The position numbers and the translations under genes are program-made. Positions 42,217-52,057 of a stretch of DNA of 64,000 nucleotides are shown here, in pieces. The notes under the pieces were generated by a model. That model was not told where the DNA came from and searched no databases. It was given only the letters and a program-made list of their open reading frames with translations. The stretch is from NCBI GenBank assembly GCA_002435785.1, contig DIUC01000066.1:62001-126000 (forward strand). The letters run 5' to 3'. This DNA is from Saprospiraceae bacterium UBA6168 (lineage in GTDB: Bacteria; Bacteroidota; Bacteroidia; Chitinophagales; Saprospiraceae). Position 1 is the stretch's first letter. The number at the start of each line of letters is the position of its first letter.

Positions 42217-44352
42217 ATGGACAATAATCGCCGCAACTTCATCAAAATCACCGCTACCGTCGGCGGCGGCCTCATGCTTGGCTTCTCTTGGCTCAAGCCT
42301 TCCGGCGAAAAAGGTGGCACAGACCTGCACACCGATTTCATCGAACTCAACGGCTACCTGAAAATAGCGCCCGACGGCAAAGTCACCATCCAGTCGCCGA
42401 ACCCAGAGGTAGGTCAAAACGTGAAAACCTCCATGCCCATGATTGTGGCAGAAGAGCTTGGCGTGAACTGGAAGGACGTCATCGTGGAGCAGGCCCCCCT
42501 CAACACCGCCGTGTTCAAGCGGCAGGTGGCCGGCGGCAGCCAATCCATCCGGCAGACTTGGACGACGCTGCGCACGGCGGGCGCCACCGCCCGGCACCTG
42601 CTCATCGAGGCCGCCGCAAAACAGTGGGGCGTCAGCCCTTCCGAATGCAGCGCATCCGAAAGCACCGTGCGGCACACCAGCGGCAAGACGGCCTCCTACG
42701 GTAGCTTGGCCACCTTGGCCGCCACCCTCACCCCGCCCGAACCGGAGCAGGTAAAACTGAAAGACCCTTCCGAGTTCACCCTCATTGGCACCAGCCAAAT
42801 CAACGTGGACATGGAGGACATCCTCACCGGAAAACCCATCTTTGGCATGGACCAGCACCGGCCCGGCATGATGTACTCCACGGCGCTGCGCCCTCCGGCC
42901 TTCGGCCAAAAACTGAAGTCCTTCGACGACAGGGCCGCCCGTGCCGTCAACGGCGTTCAGCAGGTTTTTCGCTTCGCAAACGACAAGGTAGCCGTGGTGG
43001 CCACCTCTACCTGGGCCGCCATCAAGGGCAAAAAAGCGCTCCAAGCCATTTGGGAAGACGATGGAACGCTCGAAAGCACCGCTTCGCAAAACGAGGCCAT
43101 GCGCAAGAAGCTCGACGAGCCAGCCGCCCAGCCCAAGCGCAGCGACGGCGACGTGAAGGCCGCCTTCGCCGCCGCCGAAAAGGTCATCGAGCGGGTGTAC
43201 GAAGCACCGTTCTTGCCGCACAACCCCATGGAACCCGGCAACTTCTTCGCCCACGTGACGGCGGACAAAGTGGAACTCTCCGGCCCGGCACAAGCGCCGG
43301 AGCGCTTCCGAAAGGAAGTAGCCGACCTCCTAAAACGGGACGAAAGCACCATCTCCATCGGCCTCACCCGCATGGGCGGCGGCTTCGGGCGGCGGCTTCG
43401 GGGCGACTTCGTGCTGGAGGCCGCCGAGATTTCGAGCATTGCGCAAGCGCCCGTGCTGCACGTCTATACCCGTGAGGACGACATGACAGCGGGCATCTAC
43501 CGCCCTGCTTGCCAGTACAAGTTCCGGGCGGCCATCAAGGGCGGCAGGATGACGGGCTACCACCTCACCGGGGCCGGCATGAACATGGACAACACCGTGC
43601 GGGAGAACTACTTCCCCGCTGGGGCCATCGAGCATTGTCTCATCGAATCGCACAACATACCGAGCAAGGTGACCATCGGGCCGTGGCGGGCACCCGTGAC
43701 CAACTTCCTTGCCACCGCCGAGCAGAGCTTCCTCGACGAGGTGGCTGAGGCGCTGGGCCAGGACGCCGTGCAGTTCCGCCTCGACCTTTACGAGCGGGCA
43801 AGGACCAACCCCGTCGGCAAGTTCGACTACGACGTGGAAAAGTCCGTCGGCGTGATAAAACTGGCAGCGGAAAAGGCCAACTGGGGCGCACCGAAGGCCA
43901 TTGGGGCAACGGGGACCCACCAGGGGTTCAGTGCCTACTATTCCCACAACTCTTACGTGGCCGAGGTGGCCGAGCTACAAAACACTGGCCGAAAGACGGT
44001 GGTGAAAAAGGTCATCTGTGCCGTGGACTGCGGCATCGTCATCAACCCCATCGCCGCCATCAACCAGGCGGAGGGCGGCGTAGTGGATGGCATCGGCCAT
44101 GCGATGTACGGCGATTTTGATTTTGTGGACGGCAAACCGCAGCAGGACAATTTCGACACCTTCCGCCTCGTGCGCATGGGCGAGCAGCCCGCCGTGGAGG
44201 TGCATTTCGTGAAGAGCAACAACGACCCCACCGGCCTCGGCGAGCCAACGCTGCCACCAGCCGGGGGCGCCGTGGCCAATGCGTTCTACCGGGCAACGGG
44301 CCAGCGGATTTACGTGCAGCCATTCGTGAAGGGGGTGAAGGGGCTTGGGTAG
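42217..44352 (+). CDS. iorB: Molybdenum hydroxylase large subunit (IorB-like), Tat-exported
   Basis: 711 residues. The N-terminus MDNNRRNFIKITATVGGG is a twin-arginine signal, so the folded cofactor-loaded enzyme is exported. Molybdopterin-cytosine-dinucleotide-binding regions are visible: GGSQSIRQTW, TRMGGGFGRRLRGDFV, GPWRAPVTNF followed by QSFLDEVAEALGQD, and near the C-terminus TGLGEPTLPPAGGAVANAFY with Glu676 as the likely catalytic Glu. No cytochrome c domain is fused. It forms the complex with IorA. No dedicated Moco-insertion (XdhC-like) gene lies in the window. The family is sure; the substrate (N-heterocycle or aldehyde) is not. Confidence 0.92.
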   Translation: MDNNRRNFIKITATVGGGLMLGFSWLKPSGEKGGTDLHTDFIELNGYLKIAPDGKVTIQSPNPEVGQNVKTSMPMIVAEELGVNWKDVIVEQAPLNTAVFKRQVAGGSQSIRQTWTTLRTAGATARHLLIEAAAKQWGVSPSECSASESTVRHTSGKTASYGSLATLAATLTPPEPEQVKLKDPSEFTLIGTSQINVDMEDILTGKPIFGMDQHRPGMMYSTALRPPAFGQKLKSFDDRAARAVNGVQQVFRFANDKVAVVATSTWAAIKGKKALQAIWEDDGTLESTASQNEAMRKKLDEPAAQPKRSDGDVKAAFAAAEKVIERVYEAPFLPHNPMEPGNFFAHVTADKVELSGPAQAPERFRKEVADLLKRDESTISIGLTRMGGGFGRRLRGDFVLEAAEISSIAQAPVLHVYTREDDMTAGIYRPACQYKFRAAIKGGRMTGYHLTGAGMNMDNTVRENYFPAGAIEHCLIESHNIPSKVTIGPWRAPVTNFLATAEQSFLDEVAEALGQDAVQFRLDLYERARTNPVGKFDYDVEKSVGVIKLAAEKANWGAPKAIGATGTHQGFSAYYSHNSYVAEVAELQNTGRKTVVKKVICAVDCGIVINPIAAINQAEGGVVDGIGHAMYGDFDFVDGKPQQDNFDTFRLVRMGEQPAVEVHFVKSNNDPTGLGEPTLPPAGGAVANAFYRATGQRIYVQPFVKGVKGLG

Positions 44353-44470
44353 GACAGCCTTTCAGGCTGTCCCGTCCAAGGCGTTTACGCCGCTATCGCC
44401 CTAAAGGGCTGGGCTGGGACCTTCAAAGGGGGGTACGCCGCCATCGCCCTAAAGGGCTTGGACGGGACGG
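44352..44470. repeat. Clustered hairpins and direct repeats downstream of iorB
   Basis: GGACAGCC/GGCTGTCC (44352-44372) is a perfect 8-bp hairpin just after the iorB stop and may terminate it. Next, cccgtccaag (44371-44380) pairs with cttggacggg (44457-44466), enclosing a 24-bp direct repeat (44387-44410 and 44434-44457; units acgccg.atcgccctaaagg, one mismatch). It resembles a REP/BIME-type composite element. Confidence 0.75.
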
Positions 44471-44522
44471 CCTAAAGGCCATGCTACCAATTCAACCAAT
44501 TCACTAATTCACCAATTCACAC

Positions 44523-45422
44523 ATGTCCCTCTCCATCGGCCTCGATATCGGCGGCACCAACATCAAGACCGTGGTCATTGACCAGGCAGGCAACCACCTC
44601 CACCAAAGCACTCGCAGCACGGGTCAACACTACCAAGCCGAGGATGAATGGGTTTGGAAAAACGCCGTCCGGGATGTTTTTTTTGAGCTAAAGAAGGAAT
44701 TTGGAGGGCAAACGCTGGCCGTTGGCATCTCCGCTCCAGGCCTCGCCAATGCCGACAACTCGGCCATCACCTGTATGCCCGGCCGGCTCTTCGGGCTGGA
44801 GGGCTTCCAATGGTCGGCGTTTTTCGGCGAGCGGGTCTGGGTGCTCAACGACGGCCATGCGGCGATGGTGGCGGAGGCCCGTTTTGGCGCAGCCAAAGGA
44901 ACAAATAACGCCGTGCTGCTCACGCTTGGCACGGGTGTCGGCGGCGGCATACTCATTGGCGGCGAGCTGTACCAAGGGCATTCCCAACAGGCCGGGCATG
45001 TCGGCCACACCACCGTCAATGCGAACGACATACACCGGGACGCTACCGGAATGCCAGGTGCCATCGAGGAGCATATCGGCAACGAGTCGGTCGTGCGCCG
45101 CTCGCATGGCCGCTTCCAGAACACCTACGAATTGGTGGCGGCCTACCAGCGTGGCGACCACTTTGGCGCATGGCTCTGGCTCGATTCCGTGCAAAAATTG
45201 GCCGTCAGCATCTGCTCACTGACCAACCTGCTCTCACCGGAAATGGTGGTCTTGGGCGGCGGCATCACCAAGGCAGGGGAGGCGCTGTTCCAGCCGTTGC
45301 AGTCGTTTGTGGACTTGTACGAGTGGCGACCTGGCGGGAAACAGGTGCGCATCGTTCAGGCCAAATTTGGTGAGTTTGCAGGGGCGACGGGGGCGGCAGC
45401 GTTTGCGTATGGCAGAACTTAG
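44523..45422 (+). CDS. ROK-family sugar kinase lacking the zinc motif
   Basis: 299 residues. ASKHA fold: LDIGGTNIKTVVIDQAGN (phosphate 1), VLLTLGTGVGGGILIGGELY (phosphate 2/ATP), and MVVLGGGITKAGE. ROK kinases phosphorylate glucose, ManNAc, GlcNAc or related sugars in the cytosol. The usual zinc-binding CxCGxxGC segment after the GHxxH-like motif is replaced by GHTTVNANDIHRDATGM, so the protein either does not bind zinc or has diverged in substrate. It is followed 76 bp later by a SIS-domain sugar-phosphate protein gene, suggesting a joint amino-sugar pathway. ATG at 44523 is preceded by tandem caattcac repeats. Confidence 0.88.
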   Translation: MSLSIGLDIGGTNIKTVVIDQAGNHLHQSTRSTGQHYQAEDEWVWKNAVRDVFFELKKEFGGQTLAVGISAPGLANADNSAITCMPGRLFGLEGFQWSAFFGERVWVLNDGHAAMVAEARFGAAKGTNNAVLLTLGTGVGGGILIGGELYQGHSQQAGHVGHTTVNANDIHRDATGMPGAIEEHIGNESVVRRSHGRFQNTYELVAAYQRGDHFGAWLWLDSVQKLAVSICSLTNLLSPEMVVLGGGITKAGEALFQPLQSFVDLYEWRPGGKQVRIVQAKFGEFAGATGAAAFAYGRT

Positions 45423-45498
45423 AAATCGAAGATTCACGCAAGTAATTGAAGAATTGCCCATTCAATCCATCAATCCTTGATTTATTCAATCCTTTAAA

Positions 45499-46272
45499 AT
45501 GAACGTCATCCAAGACTACCTCCAAAAAAGCCAGCAAATCCTCCATGCCGTTGCGCAGCAAGAAGACGAAATCCGACTTGCTGCGCAATGGTTCACCGAT
45601 ACCATCCTCGCCGGGCGCATGGTGCATGTGTTCGGGAGCGGTCACAGCCGCATCATGGTAGAGGAGATGTGGCCCCGCTACGGCTCGTTCCCTGGATTCA
45701 ACCCCATCGTCGAGCTATCGCTGACCTTCCACAACCCCGTCGTGGGAGCGAACGGGCAGCGGCAGGCCATGTTCCTCGAAAACGTGGCGGGCTTGGCTGG
45801 GCGCATCCTCCGCAATTTTGACCTAAAGCCCGTGGACACGGCGCTCGTTGTCTCGTCCAGCGGCTGCAACGTGGTGCCCATCGAAATGGCCGAGGGCTTC
45901 CAGCAAAAAGGCATCAAGGTCGTGGCGCTCGTGAGCCAAGCGCACTTGGACGCCAGCACCAGCAAGCGTCCCGACGGCAAGAAGCTCACCGACTTCGCCG
46001 ACCTCGTGCTGGACACGGGCGCCCCCATCGGCGACTCAATGGTCTATGTGCCGGGATTAGAAACGCCCGTAGCGCCTGGTTCCACGGTCGGTGGGGTGCT
46101 GCTCGTCAATTGCATCAAAGCGGAAGTTGCAAGGCTGCTCACCGCCGCCGGACAACCCCCGAAGGTACTCACCGCTGGGGCCATCGTCGGCCCAGAACGT
46201 GCCACGGAACTCTTCGAGGCGGCCTATGACGAACATGCCCATCGGTTGGCGAGGTTGTTTGCGAATATTTGA
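45499..46272 (+). CDS. SIS-domain sugar-phosphate protein (UPF0309-like)
   Basis: 257 residues. Sugar isomerase (SIS) fold: HVFGSGHSRIMVEEM with the phosphosugar-binding GSGHS, then LVVSSSGCNVVPIEMAEG and VVALVSQAHLD. It resembles the UPF0309/sugar isomerase domain proteins and, more distantly, MurQ etherases and GmhA isomerases. It may bind or isomerise an amino-sugar phosphate in the cytosol. It is next to the ROK kinase, a combination that fits recovery of peptidoglycan or other amino sugars. Substrate unproven. Confidence 0.87.
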   Translation: MNVIQDYLQKSQQILHAVAQQEDEIRLAAQWFTDTILAGRMVHVFGSGHSRIMVEEMWPRYGSFPGFNPIVELSLTFHNPVVGANGQRQAMFLENVAGLAGRILRNFDLKPVDTALVVSSSGCNVVPIEMAEGFQQKGIKVVALVSQAHLDASTSKRPDGKKLTDFADLVLDTGAPIGDSMVYVPGLETPVAPGSTVGGVLLVNCIKAEVARLLTAAGQPPKVLTAGAIVGPERATELFEAAYDEHAHRLARLFANI

Positions 46273-46455
46273 TTTTGTTTTGTTGCGCAAAAAGCAATAA
46301 GCTGATCGTGTTTTTTTCCTTTGTGAGTTCGTAGGATAGTTCAAAGATTTATCCAAATGTCCTCATTAGTTGCTGGAGCTCAACGCATTTTTTGGCATAA
46401 TCGAATAATCGAAATAGCAACAACTGAAAGCAAAAATTGCAATAATGTGAGCAGG

Positions 46456-49400
46456 CTAATTCCCTTCTTTTCGCTCCTTTCTTATAACCCGATACTTCTT
46501 TTTATCAACTTTATGCTGTTCGGGAATGCCCCGCTGCTTATAAAACTTTTTCTTGCTTAGGTGAAACTTAAACTTGTTATTGCCCTGCTCATCGGAAGTA
46601 ACCTCAATGTATATCTTACCTTTAGTGGTTTCGTATCCCCTGTTACGAGGAATGATAGAAGGTTTGGGAGACTTCAGGTTGTCAAGCGGAACGGATATCC
46701 AAAGGTTGGTTTTGTTCCCATAACTATACGTTCCCTCTATGAACATATTAATGGCATTTGACTGAATCTCCATCAAGGGGATATAGATTTCAGCGCCTTC
46801 AATTATCAGCTTATTGGCCAATGGTGCAAAACGGAGCTGCTTAAAGCGTTTTTTCATCAGGAGTTTGGCAGCCATTTCATCGAGCGGCGCAAAACCCTGA
46901 ACAACGATGTCGTTTAGTTCAAAATCAAGTTTGCCATGCGTCGCCTGCGGGACAAAGCCCTTGCCAAGCTCATCAATAATGCTGGTAAGTTCAAGGTCAA
47001 TCGTGGACCTACCCGATAGTTTCTCAATGTTTTTAAACGAGGGGATATTGAGGTAGTCCAAACTCTCCAGCAACTTCGCAACATCCAATTGGTCAGTTAT
47101 GAAATGGCCTTCAAAAGGGGTGAAGTGTGCTCTCCCTAGGTTCATGGAGCCTTGTAAACTAATGCTGCCATCCAAGAACCGGAATCCTGTTTTATCCAAA
47201 ACCAATGTGGAAGAATCTTTTAATGAAATACCTGTCTGGACCTCATAAAGCATTAGTTTGTCAGAATAAATAAATGTATCCAAATGGACACTTAAATCAG
47301 GGTTAAAAGCACTCATTATGCCTTTTGCCGTCGTTTTTAATGCAATTACTTTCTCATCGGGTTTGTCAATGTTTTTAGAAAAGGTGCGTATAAATTGTGG
47401 CCATACAATGACCGGTGATTTAACATCCACGACCGTTTTGATGGACTTTCCGGTATTGCCGATGGCAAGTTCACTGATGTTTTGGATTTCCCCAGTCATT
47501 GTAATGTTTTGATTGATGGAGTCAATATTCATCAATGCTGTGAAATCGGCTATATCCTCTTTCAATTTTAGTGTCACCGCAGTAAGTGGTAAGCTTACGC
47601 CACTCAGCTTGTAAAAGACATCGCTGTTGTTTAAGTTAAAAGTTGCGCTCCCATTTGATAAAAGTTCCTGAAAATTGGTCACGTCCCCCTCATAGTCAAA
47701 CTGTGAAAAAAAGTGGCCATTGTCAAAAAAGAACCTGTCTGTCTTGAAAAAATGATTGAACAATGCAGGGTCACCGTCTAATGCGATTTTAGTTTTTATG
47801 GAGTTTCCCAATCCCAGTTTTTCCCGACCTTGGTTTTCTCCAAGTGTAGCAGGTTCGAAGGCAATCTTTCCAGAAAGGGTCCTGCCCTTATCTAATTTAA
47901 AAATGATTTCACCGGTGGAAGTACGCGGTATAAGCCCTTTCACATCGTCAATTATTCCTTTGTGTTTTATATCAACGCTGACATTTTCAGGCAACTGCTC
48001 CATATTGGCAAGGAGCATGATGTTGAAATAATCAAATGGCGGCATCAGCTTTGCAAGGTTTAGGTTTTTGGCGTGCAATTCAAATTCAAAAGGTGTTTTT
48101 TTCTCCTTACTGATATCAAGCTTGGCCGAAAAATTTATTTGCCCTTCTCCATATCTAAAACTTGTTTTTTCCAATACCAAGGTATGTTCATTTTCAAAGT
48201 GAACCCCTGTTTTAAATTGATGGAGTTCCAGTAAATCAAAGTATTGTAGCGTATCAACGGCAACCGATAACCGAGGCTGAAATTGAAACTGGATGCCCCG
48301 GATAGTTTCCTTCATTGAATTCTTTTTTTTGTCATCATCTTTTGGCTTACCAGTATCGAAATAGCCACTTTCACCGAAAAGATTGATAAAATCGGACCAG
48401 CTAAGTTTTTCTGCAACGAAATTAACATCGCTGCTTGCCCGGCCAGCCACTGCAAAAAGCAGGGCTTTTAAATTTGTCATGCCGCCATCTATTTGAAAAT
48501 CATGGCCATTTTCAAGCGTTGAACTTATTATGGAAAAATCAGCTTCGCCACTTTTTTTATACAGGCTCAAATGCTTGAAAGGAAATGCCGAATTGGAAGG
48601 AGTATATATTACACTAAAGTTTTTCAATACCAATTTAGCCTCACTGTCCAACACCATCTGATTAAAATTCTTCATGGACCCATCCACACTGGCCACAAGG
48701 GTGAAATTTCCTTTTTTGAAAAAGAACTTGTCGTTTTTTAGCCACTTGCTAATGCCAGCCGGTTGGCCATCAATGATTAAGTCAGCTTTTAGCACCGGGC
48801 CACCAGCAGGTGTTGCACTAATGGTCGCTTTGGGTATCTTAACATTAAAACCATCGTGTATAGCCGTTGTGTTGATTAGCGCAATTTTAATGCCTTTTCC
48901 GTCCTCTAACTTACTGCGCTCATCATCAAATTGTCGGTTGGTAAAATGGCCGCTTGCAATGACCTGTTCAAATAAAAAACCTTTTGCAGTCACCTCATTT
49001 TCGTCCTCCATGCGAAATTGAATGTTGACCAATGGGATTTCGTCGGGCGTGAAATGGCTTGTTATGACCGTCTTTGAATAAAATGGTTGGGCTATATGAA
49101 ATGGTTCTAATTTTTGCTGCAAGTTTAGTGGCAACAAAGGAATCGTCCTGTCCCAAGCCGTTTGCCTATTTTCCAAGTTCAGGGTAGTTAATTGCCTTTT
49201 ACTGGTGTCATAATTGCCACTAAAAAGAAATTTTTCTTCATTAATGGACAATACAAAAGGTTCAAAAGTTATGTTGCCGCTTTCTACCTGAATCTCAAGC
49301 TTCCCCTTCAATTTGCTATCAGCAATGAACGACCCCTTCTCTTTTTTAAAGGCCAGTTCCTGCACGGCTATTGCCATATCAATTTCAGCGCCCAGCCTTT

Positions 49401-50025
49401 TGTCTTTCCGATGCAATTGCGCAGATACATCATCCAATGTTGCGTGCATGCTGGTTGTTTTTATCGCATTGGTATAAGTGAATTTTACGTTCGATAAGCT
49501 GACATTCAGGTTATCCGTCAAGACTTTTAAAAAGCTTGCTTCCTGTGTGGTGCCATCATTGGTTTTCTCCGAAAGAAAACTTTTTAAATTGTTGAAACCT
49601 TCTTTATCTACAAACAAGTTAACGCTCCCATTCGCAAACTCGACACCCTGTACCTCAATTTCTCGTGACCAGATTTCTTTCAGGGAAGTGGAGAGCGTCA
49701 ATTTTTCCAGCGCTAAAATAGGCGTGGCGTGACTGGAAAAATTGGCATCATGAAGCAATACATTTTTGAGGGAAATAGTGGCGTGGGGGAAATCTTTGAA
49801 AATACTGATTTTGGCCGATTCAAATGAAATGGAACCATTGTTAAGTATGCTGAGATTGCTTAAAACCTTGGTCTCGTTCGATTTCAAATAGGTATTCAAG
49901 CCAATGAGAAAAATGACGAAGAGCAGCAAGGCAAGCATGAGTGTCCTGGACAATATCCTGACAAGCCTGCGCAAAACAGGCGACTTTTTTACGCTCCCTA
50001 CTTTTTCGTTTTCCTTCATGTCCAT
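46456..50025 (-). CDS. Very large AsmA-like protein
   Basis: 1189 residues from the ATG at 50025 (50019 is also possible); upstream extension to 50307 looks non-coding. One N-terminal transmembrane anchor (TLMLALLLFVIFLIGLNTYL, about 30-49) is followed by the AsmA-type start of the periplasmic part (SISFESAKISIFKDFPHATI, with LKNVLL). The remainder is a long repetitive beta-rich structure, consistent with AsmA/TamB-like lipid-bridge proteins; the C-terminus has LDEMAAKLLMKKRFKQLRF and MEIQSNAINMFIEGTYS, as in AsmA C-terminal regions. Such proteins move phospholipid or assist outer-membrane assembly, which is inferred here. The gene is noticeably more AT-rich than its neighbours. Confidence 0.88.
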   Translation of the reverse strand: MDMKENEKVGSVKKSPVLRRLVRILSRTLMLALLLFVIFLIGLNTYLKSNETKVLSNLSILNNGSISFESAKISIFKDFPHATISLKNVLLHDANFSSHATPILALEKLTLSTSLKEIWSREIEVQGVEFANGSVNLFVDKEGFNNLKSFLSEKTNDGTTQEASFLKVLTDNLNVSLSNVKFTYTNAIKTTSMHATLDDVSAQLHRKDKRLGAEIDMAIAVQELAFKKEKGSFIADSKLKGKLEIQVESGNITFEPFVLSINEEKFLFSGNYDTSKRQLTTLNLENRQTAWDRTIPLLPLNLQQKLEPFHIAQPFYSKTVITSHFTPDEIPLVNIQFRMEDENEVTAKGFLFEQVIASGHFTNRQFDDERSKLEDGKGIKIALINTTAIHDGFNVKIPKATISATPAGGPVLKADLIIDGQPAGISKWLKNDKFFFKKGNFTLVASVDGSMKNFNQMVLDSEAKLVLKNFSVIYTPSNSAFPFKHLSLYKKSGEADFSIISSTLENGHDFQIDGGMTNLKALLFAVAGRASSDVNFVAEKLSWSDFINLFGESGYFDTGKPKDDDKKKNSMKETIRGIQFQFQPRLSVAVDTLQYFDLLELHQFKTGVHFENEHTLVLEKTSFRYGEGQINFSAKLDISKEKKTPFEFELHAKNLNLAKLMPPFDYFNIMLLANMEQLPENVSVDIKHKGIIDDVKGLIPRTSTGEIIFKLDKGRTLSGKIAFEPATLGENQGREKLGLGNSIKTKIALDGDPALFNHFFKTDRFFFDNGHFFSQFDYEGDVTNFQELLSNGSATFNLNNSDVFYKLSGVSLPLTAVTLKLKEDIADFTALMNIDSINQNITMTGEIQNISELAIGNTGKSIKTVVDVKSPVIVWPQFIRTFSKNIDKPDEKVIALKTTAKGIMSAFNPDLSVHLDTFIYSDKLMLYEVQTGISLKDSSTLVLDKTGFRFLDGSISLQGSMNLGRAHFTPFEGHFITDQLDVAKLLESLDYLNIPSFKNIEKLSGRSTIDLELTSIIDELGKGFVPQATHGKLDFELNDIVVQGFAPLDEMAAKLLMKKRFKQLRFAPLANKLIIEGAEIYIPLMEIQSNAINMFIEGTYSYGNKTNLWISVPLDNLKSPKPSIIPRNRGYETTKGKIYIEVTSDEQGNNKFKFHLSKKKFYKQRGIPEQHKVDKKKYRVIRKERKEGN

Positions 50026-50660
50026 TTGCAAAGATTGCCCTATTTGCTTGGGATTCACACAAAGCGTTGGGGTGCACCACTTGGTATTCAGAATGCAAGG
50101 TAAGAACAAGAATATTTCCCTCATGTTCAAAGCCAGAAATTGCGAGCTGCTAAGTACGACCATTGGCACCTTATTGAACAATTGGTGCCGCGGGTAGAAT
50201 TTTTGGGAAAATGAGTGGTTGAGGTGAAAGTCACTGGTGGACCGAATAGCAAATTGGCTATTTCGCTGCACCAAGCCATCGCACCTCATCCATTGTTTTT
50301 GTAACATGGGTGGGTTTTGGATTGCTGCTCATTCAGTTAACACCTTGATGATTTGAAAAAGTTGACGATAATTGCCTACCTAATGTCGGAGCCAAGCCAA
50401 TAAACTATCGGGAAACCCTCGCAGATTAAAAGTGTTTGTTGCTTGTTTTGACGACTCAAAAGAACATACCTTTCCCCCTTTTCTCAGCGTTTACCTGCAT
50501 TGCCGCTTTTGGCGATGATGTGGAATAGAGAAAAGCAATTTTCATCGTCCCAAGTTTTGACGCCATCCGGCAGCGTTGGGGCGATACATCAACGAAAACA
50601 AGCCGCTGGAGCGAGTTCTCTTTGTAGGAAACTGGCTCGATGTGGCGATTATATTGTGAC
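50026..50660. other. Divergent gene-free spacer between the AsmA-like and DUF819 genes
   Basis: 635 bp holding the promoters of two divergent genes. The open frames here have no family features, so I regard it as non-coding. No strong repeat or hairpin stands out. Confidence 0.6.
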
Positions 50661-52043
50661 ATGGAACCAATCTTCACCAACGACGCCGTGGTTTTCGGCC
50701 TGCTCTGCCTCATTTTGGGCGGCGTTTTTTACACCTCCAAGCTGCCCGCTTTTCGCAGGTTTTATGGCATCGTGCCCACACTGGTGCTTTGCTACTTCTT
50801 GCCCGCCCTGCTCTACTGGCCACTGGGGCTTATTGCACCGGAGTGGTTCGACCACGGGCTGCTGACCTTTTTGGGTGAAAAGGGCCTGGTGCTGCCCGAC
50901 ACAGGGATGTCCTTTGGGCAAATCAAGGACTGGCTCGAAACGCAGGGGCTGGCCAAGGCCGACTACGGCAAGTTCGCCCACAAAAGCCAACTATACTTCG
51001 TGGCCAGCCGATACCTACTGCCCGCCAGTTTACTGCTGTTCTGCGTTGGCATTGACATGAAAGGCATCATCGGGCTGGGCCCAAAGGCGCTCATCATGTT
51101 CCTCACGGCCACGCTTGGGGTCATCATCGGAGGCCCGGTGGCGCTGCTGGTGGTGACCAACCTCATGCCCGGCCTTATCAATGTATCACCCGATGAGCTA
51201 TGGCGGGGGCTGTCCACCATTGCGGGCAGTTGGATTGGCGGTGGTGCCAACCAAGCAGCCATGAAGGAAATCTACAAGGTGCCCGACTCGCTCTTTGGCA
51301 CGATGGTCGTCGTGGATGTATTGGTGGCCAATATCTGGATGGCTGCGCTGTTGTACGGCGCTGGCAATTTTGAAAAAATAGACCGCTGGTTCAAGGCAGA
51401 CAACTCGGCCATTGCTGCGCTGGAACAACGGGTGGCCAACTACCGGGCCAGCATCGAGCAGGTGGCTACCACGAGGCATCTGTTCGTGCTTTTGGCAGTG
51501 GCATTCGGCGGGGTGGCACTGTCGCATATCGTGGCCGACTGGGCCGTGCCGCTCCTCGAAAAATCGTCGGACTGGCTCAAAGCGGCCCGATTGGAATCGC
51601 TGCTGGAAGGCTTTTTCTGGATAGTGCTGGTGGCCACGACGGTGGGGCTGGGGCTGTCGTTCACGTCGGCCCGCAAGCTGGAGGGCGTGGGCGCATCCAC
51701 TTGGGGCAGTCTTTTTATCTATATCCTGGTGGCCACCATCGGCATGAAGATGAACGTGGGGGAGATATTCGACAACCTCGGCCTCTTTGCCATCGGCGTG
51801 GTGTGGATGCTGGTGCATTGCACCTTGCTGCTGGTGGTGGCCAAGCTCATCCGGGCACCGTTTTTCTTCGTGGCGGTGGGCAGCCAAGCCAATATCGGTG
51901 GAGCGGCATCGGCGCCCATCGTGGCCTCGGCGTTCAGTCCGGCATTGGCGCCAGTGGGCGTACTGCTGGCGGTGCTGGGCTATGCGCTTGGCACTTATGG
52001 GGCCATTGTTTGTGCGATGCTGATGCAGTTGGTGGTGGGGTAG
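50661..52043 (+). CDS. DUF819 family membrane protein
   Basis: 460 residues from ATG 50661. About eleven transmembrane segments (first: AVVFGLLCLILGGVFYTSKL; later LPASLLLFCVGIDMKGIIG and AHRGLWG-free glycine-rich helices), with the DUF819 signature AGSWIGGGANQAAMKEIY and IATIGMKMNVGEIFDNLG. Related to YjcL. The family is placed in the transporter superfamilies, with no agreed substrate. It is convergent with an SDR gene whose stop is 14 bp away; no terminator could be seen between them. Confidence 0.85.
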   Translation: MEPIFTNDAVVFGLLCLILGGVFYTSKLPAFRRFYGIVPTLVLCYFLPALLYWPLGLIAPEWFDHGLLTFLGEKGLVLPDTGMSFGQIKDWLETQGLAKADYGKFAHKSQLYFVASRYLLPASLLLFCVGIDMKGIIGLGPKALIMFLTATLGVIIGGPVALLVVTNLMPGLINVSPDELWRGLSTIAGSWIGGGANQAAMKEIYKVPDSLFGTMVVVDVLVANIWMAALLYGAGNFEKIDRWFKADNSAIAALEQRVANYRASIEQVATTRHLFVLLAVAFGGVALSHIVADWAVPLLEKSSDWLKAARLESLLEGFFWIVLVATTVGLGLSFTSARKLEGVGASTWGSLFIYILVATIGMKMNVGEIFDNLGLFAIGVVWMLVHCTLLLVVAKLIRAPFFFVAVGSQANIGGAASAPIVASAFSPALAPVGVLLAVLGYALGTYGAIVCAMLMQLVVG

Positions 52044-52057
52044 GGGGAAGTGCTATT

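Noticed and set aside
42202..43293. 363-residue minus-strand frame under iorB
   Set aside because: Antisense shadow of the molybdenum hydroxylase; no family features.
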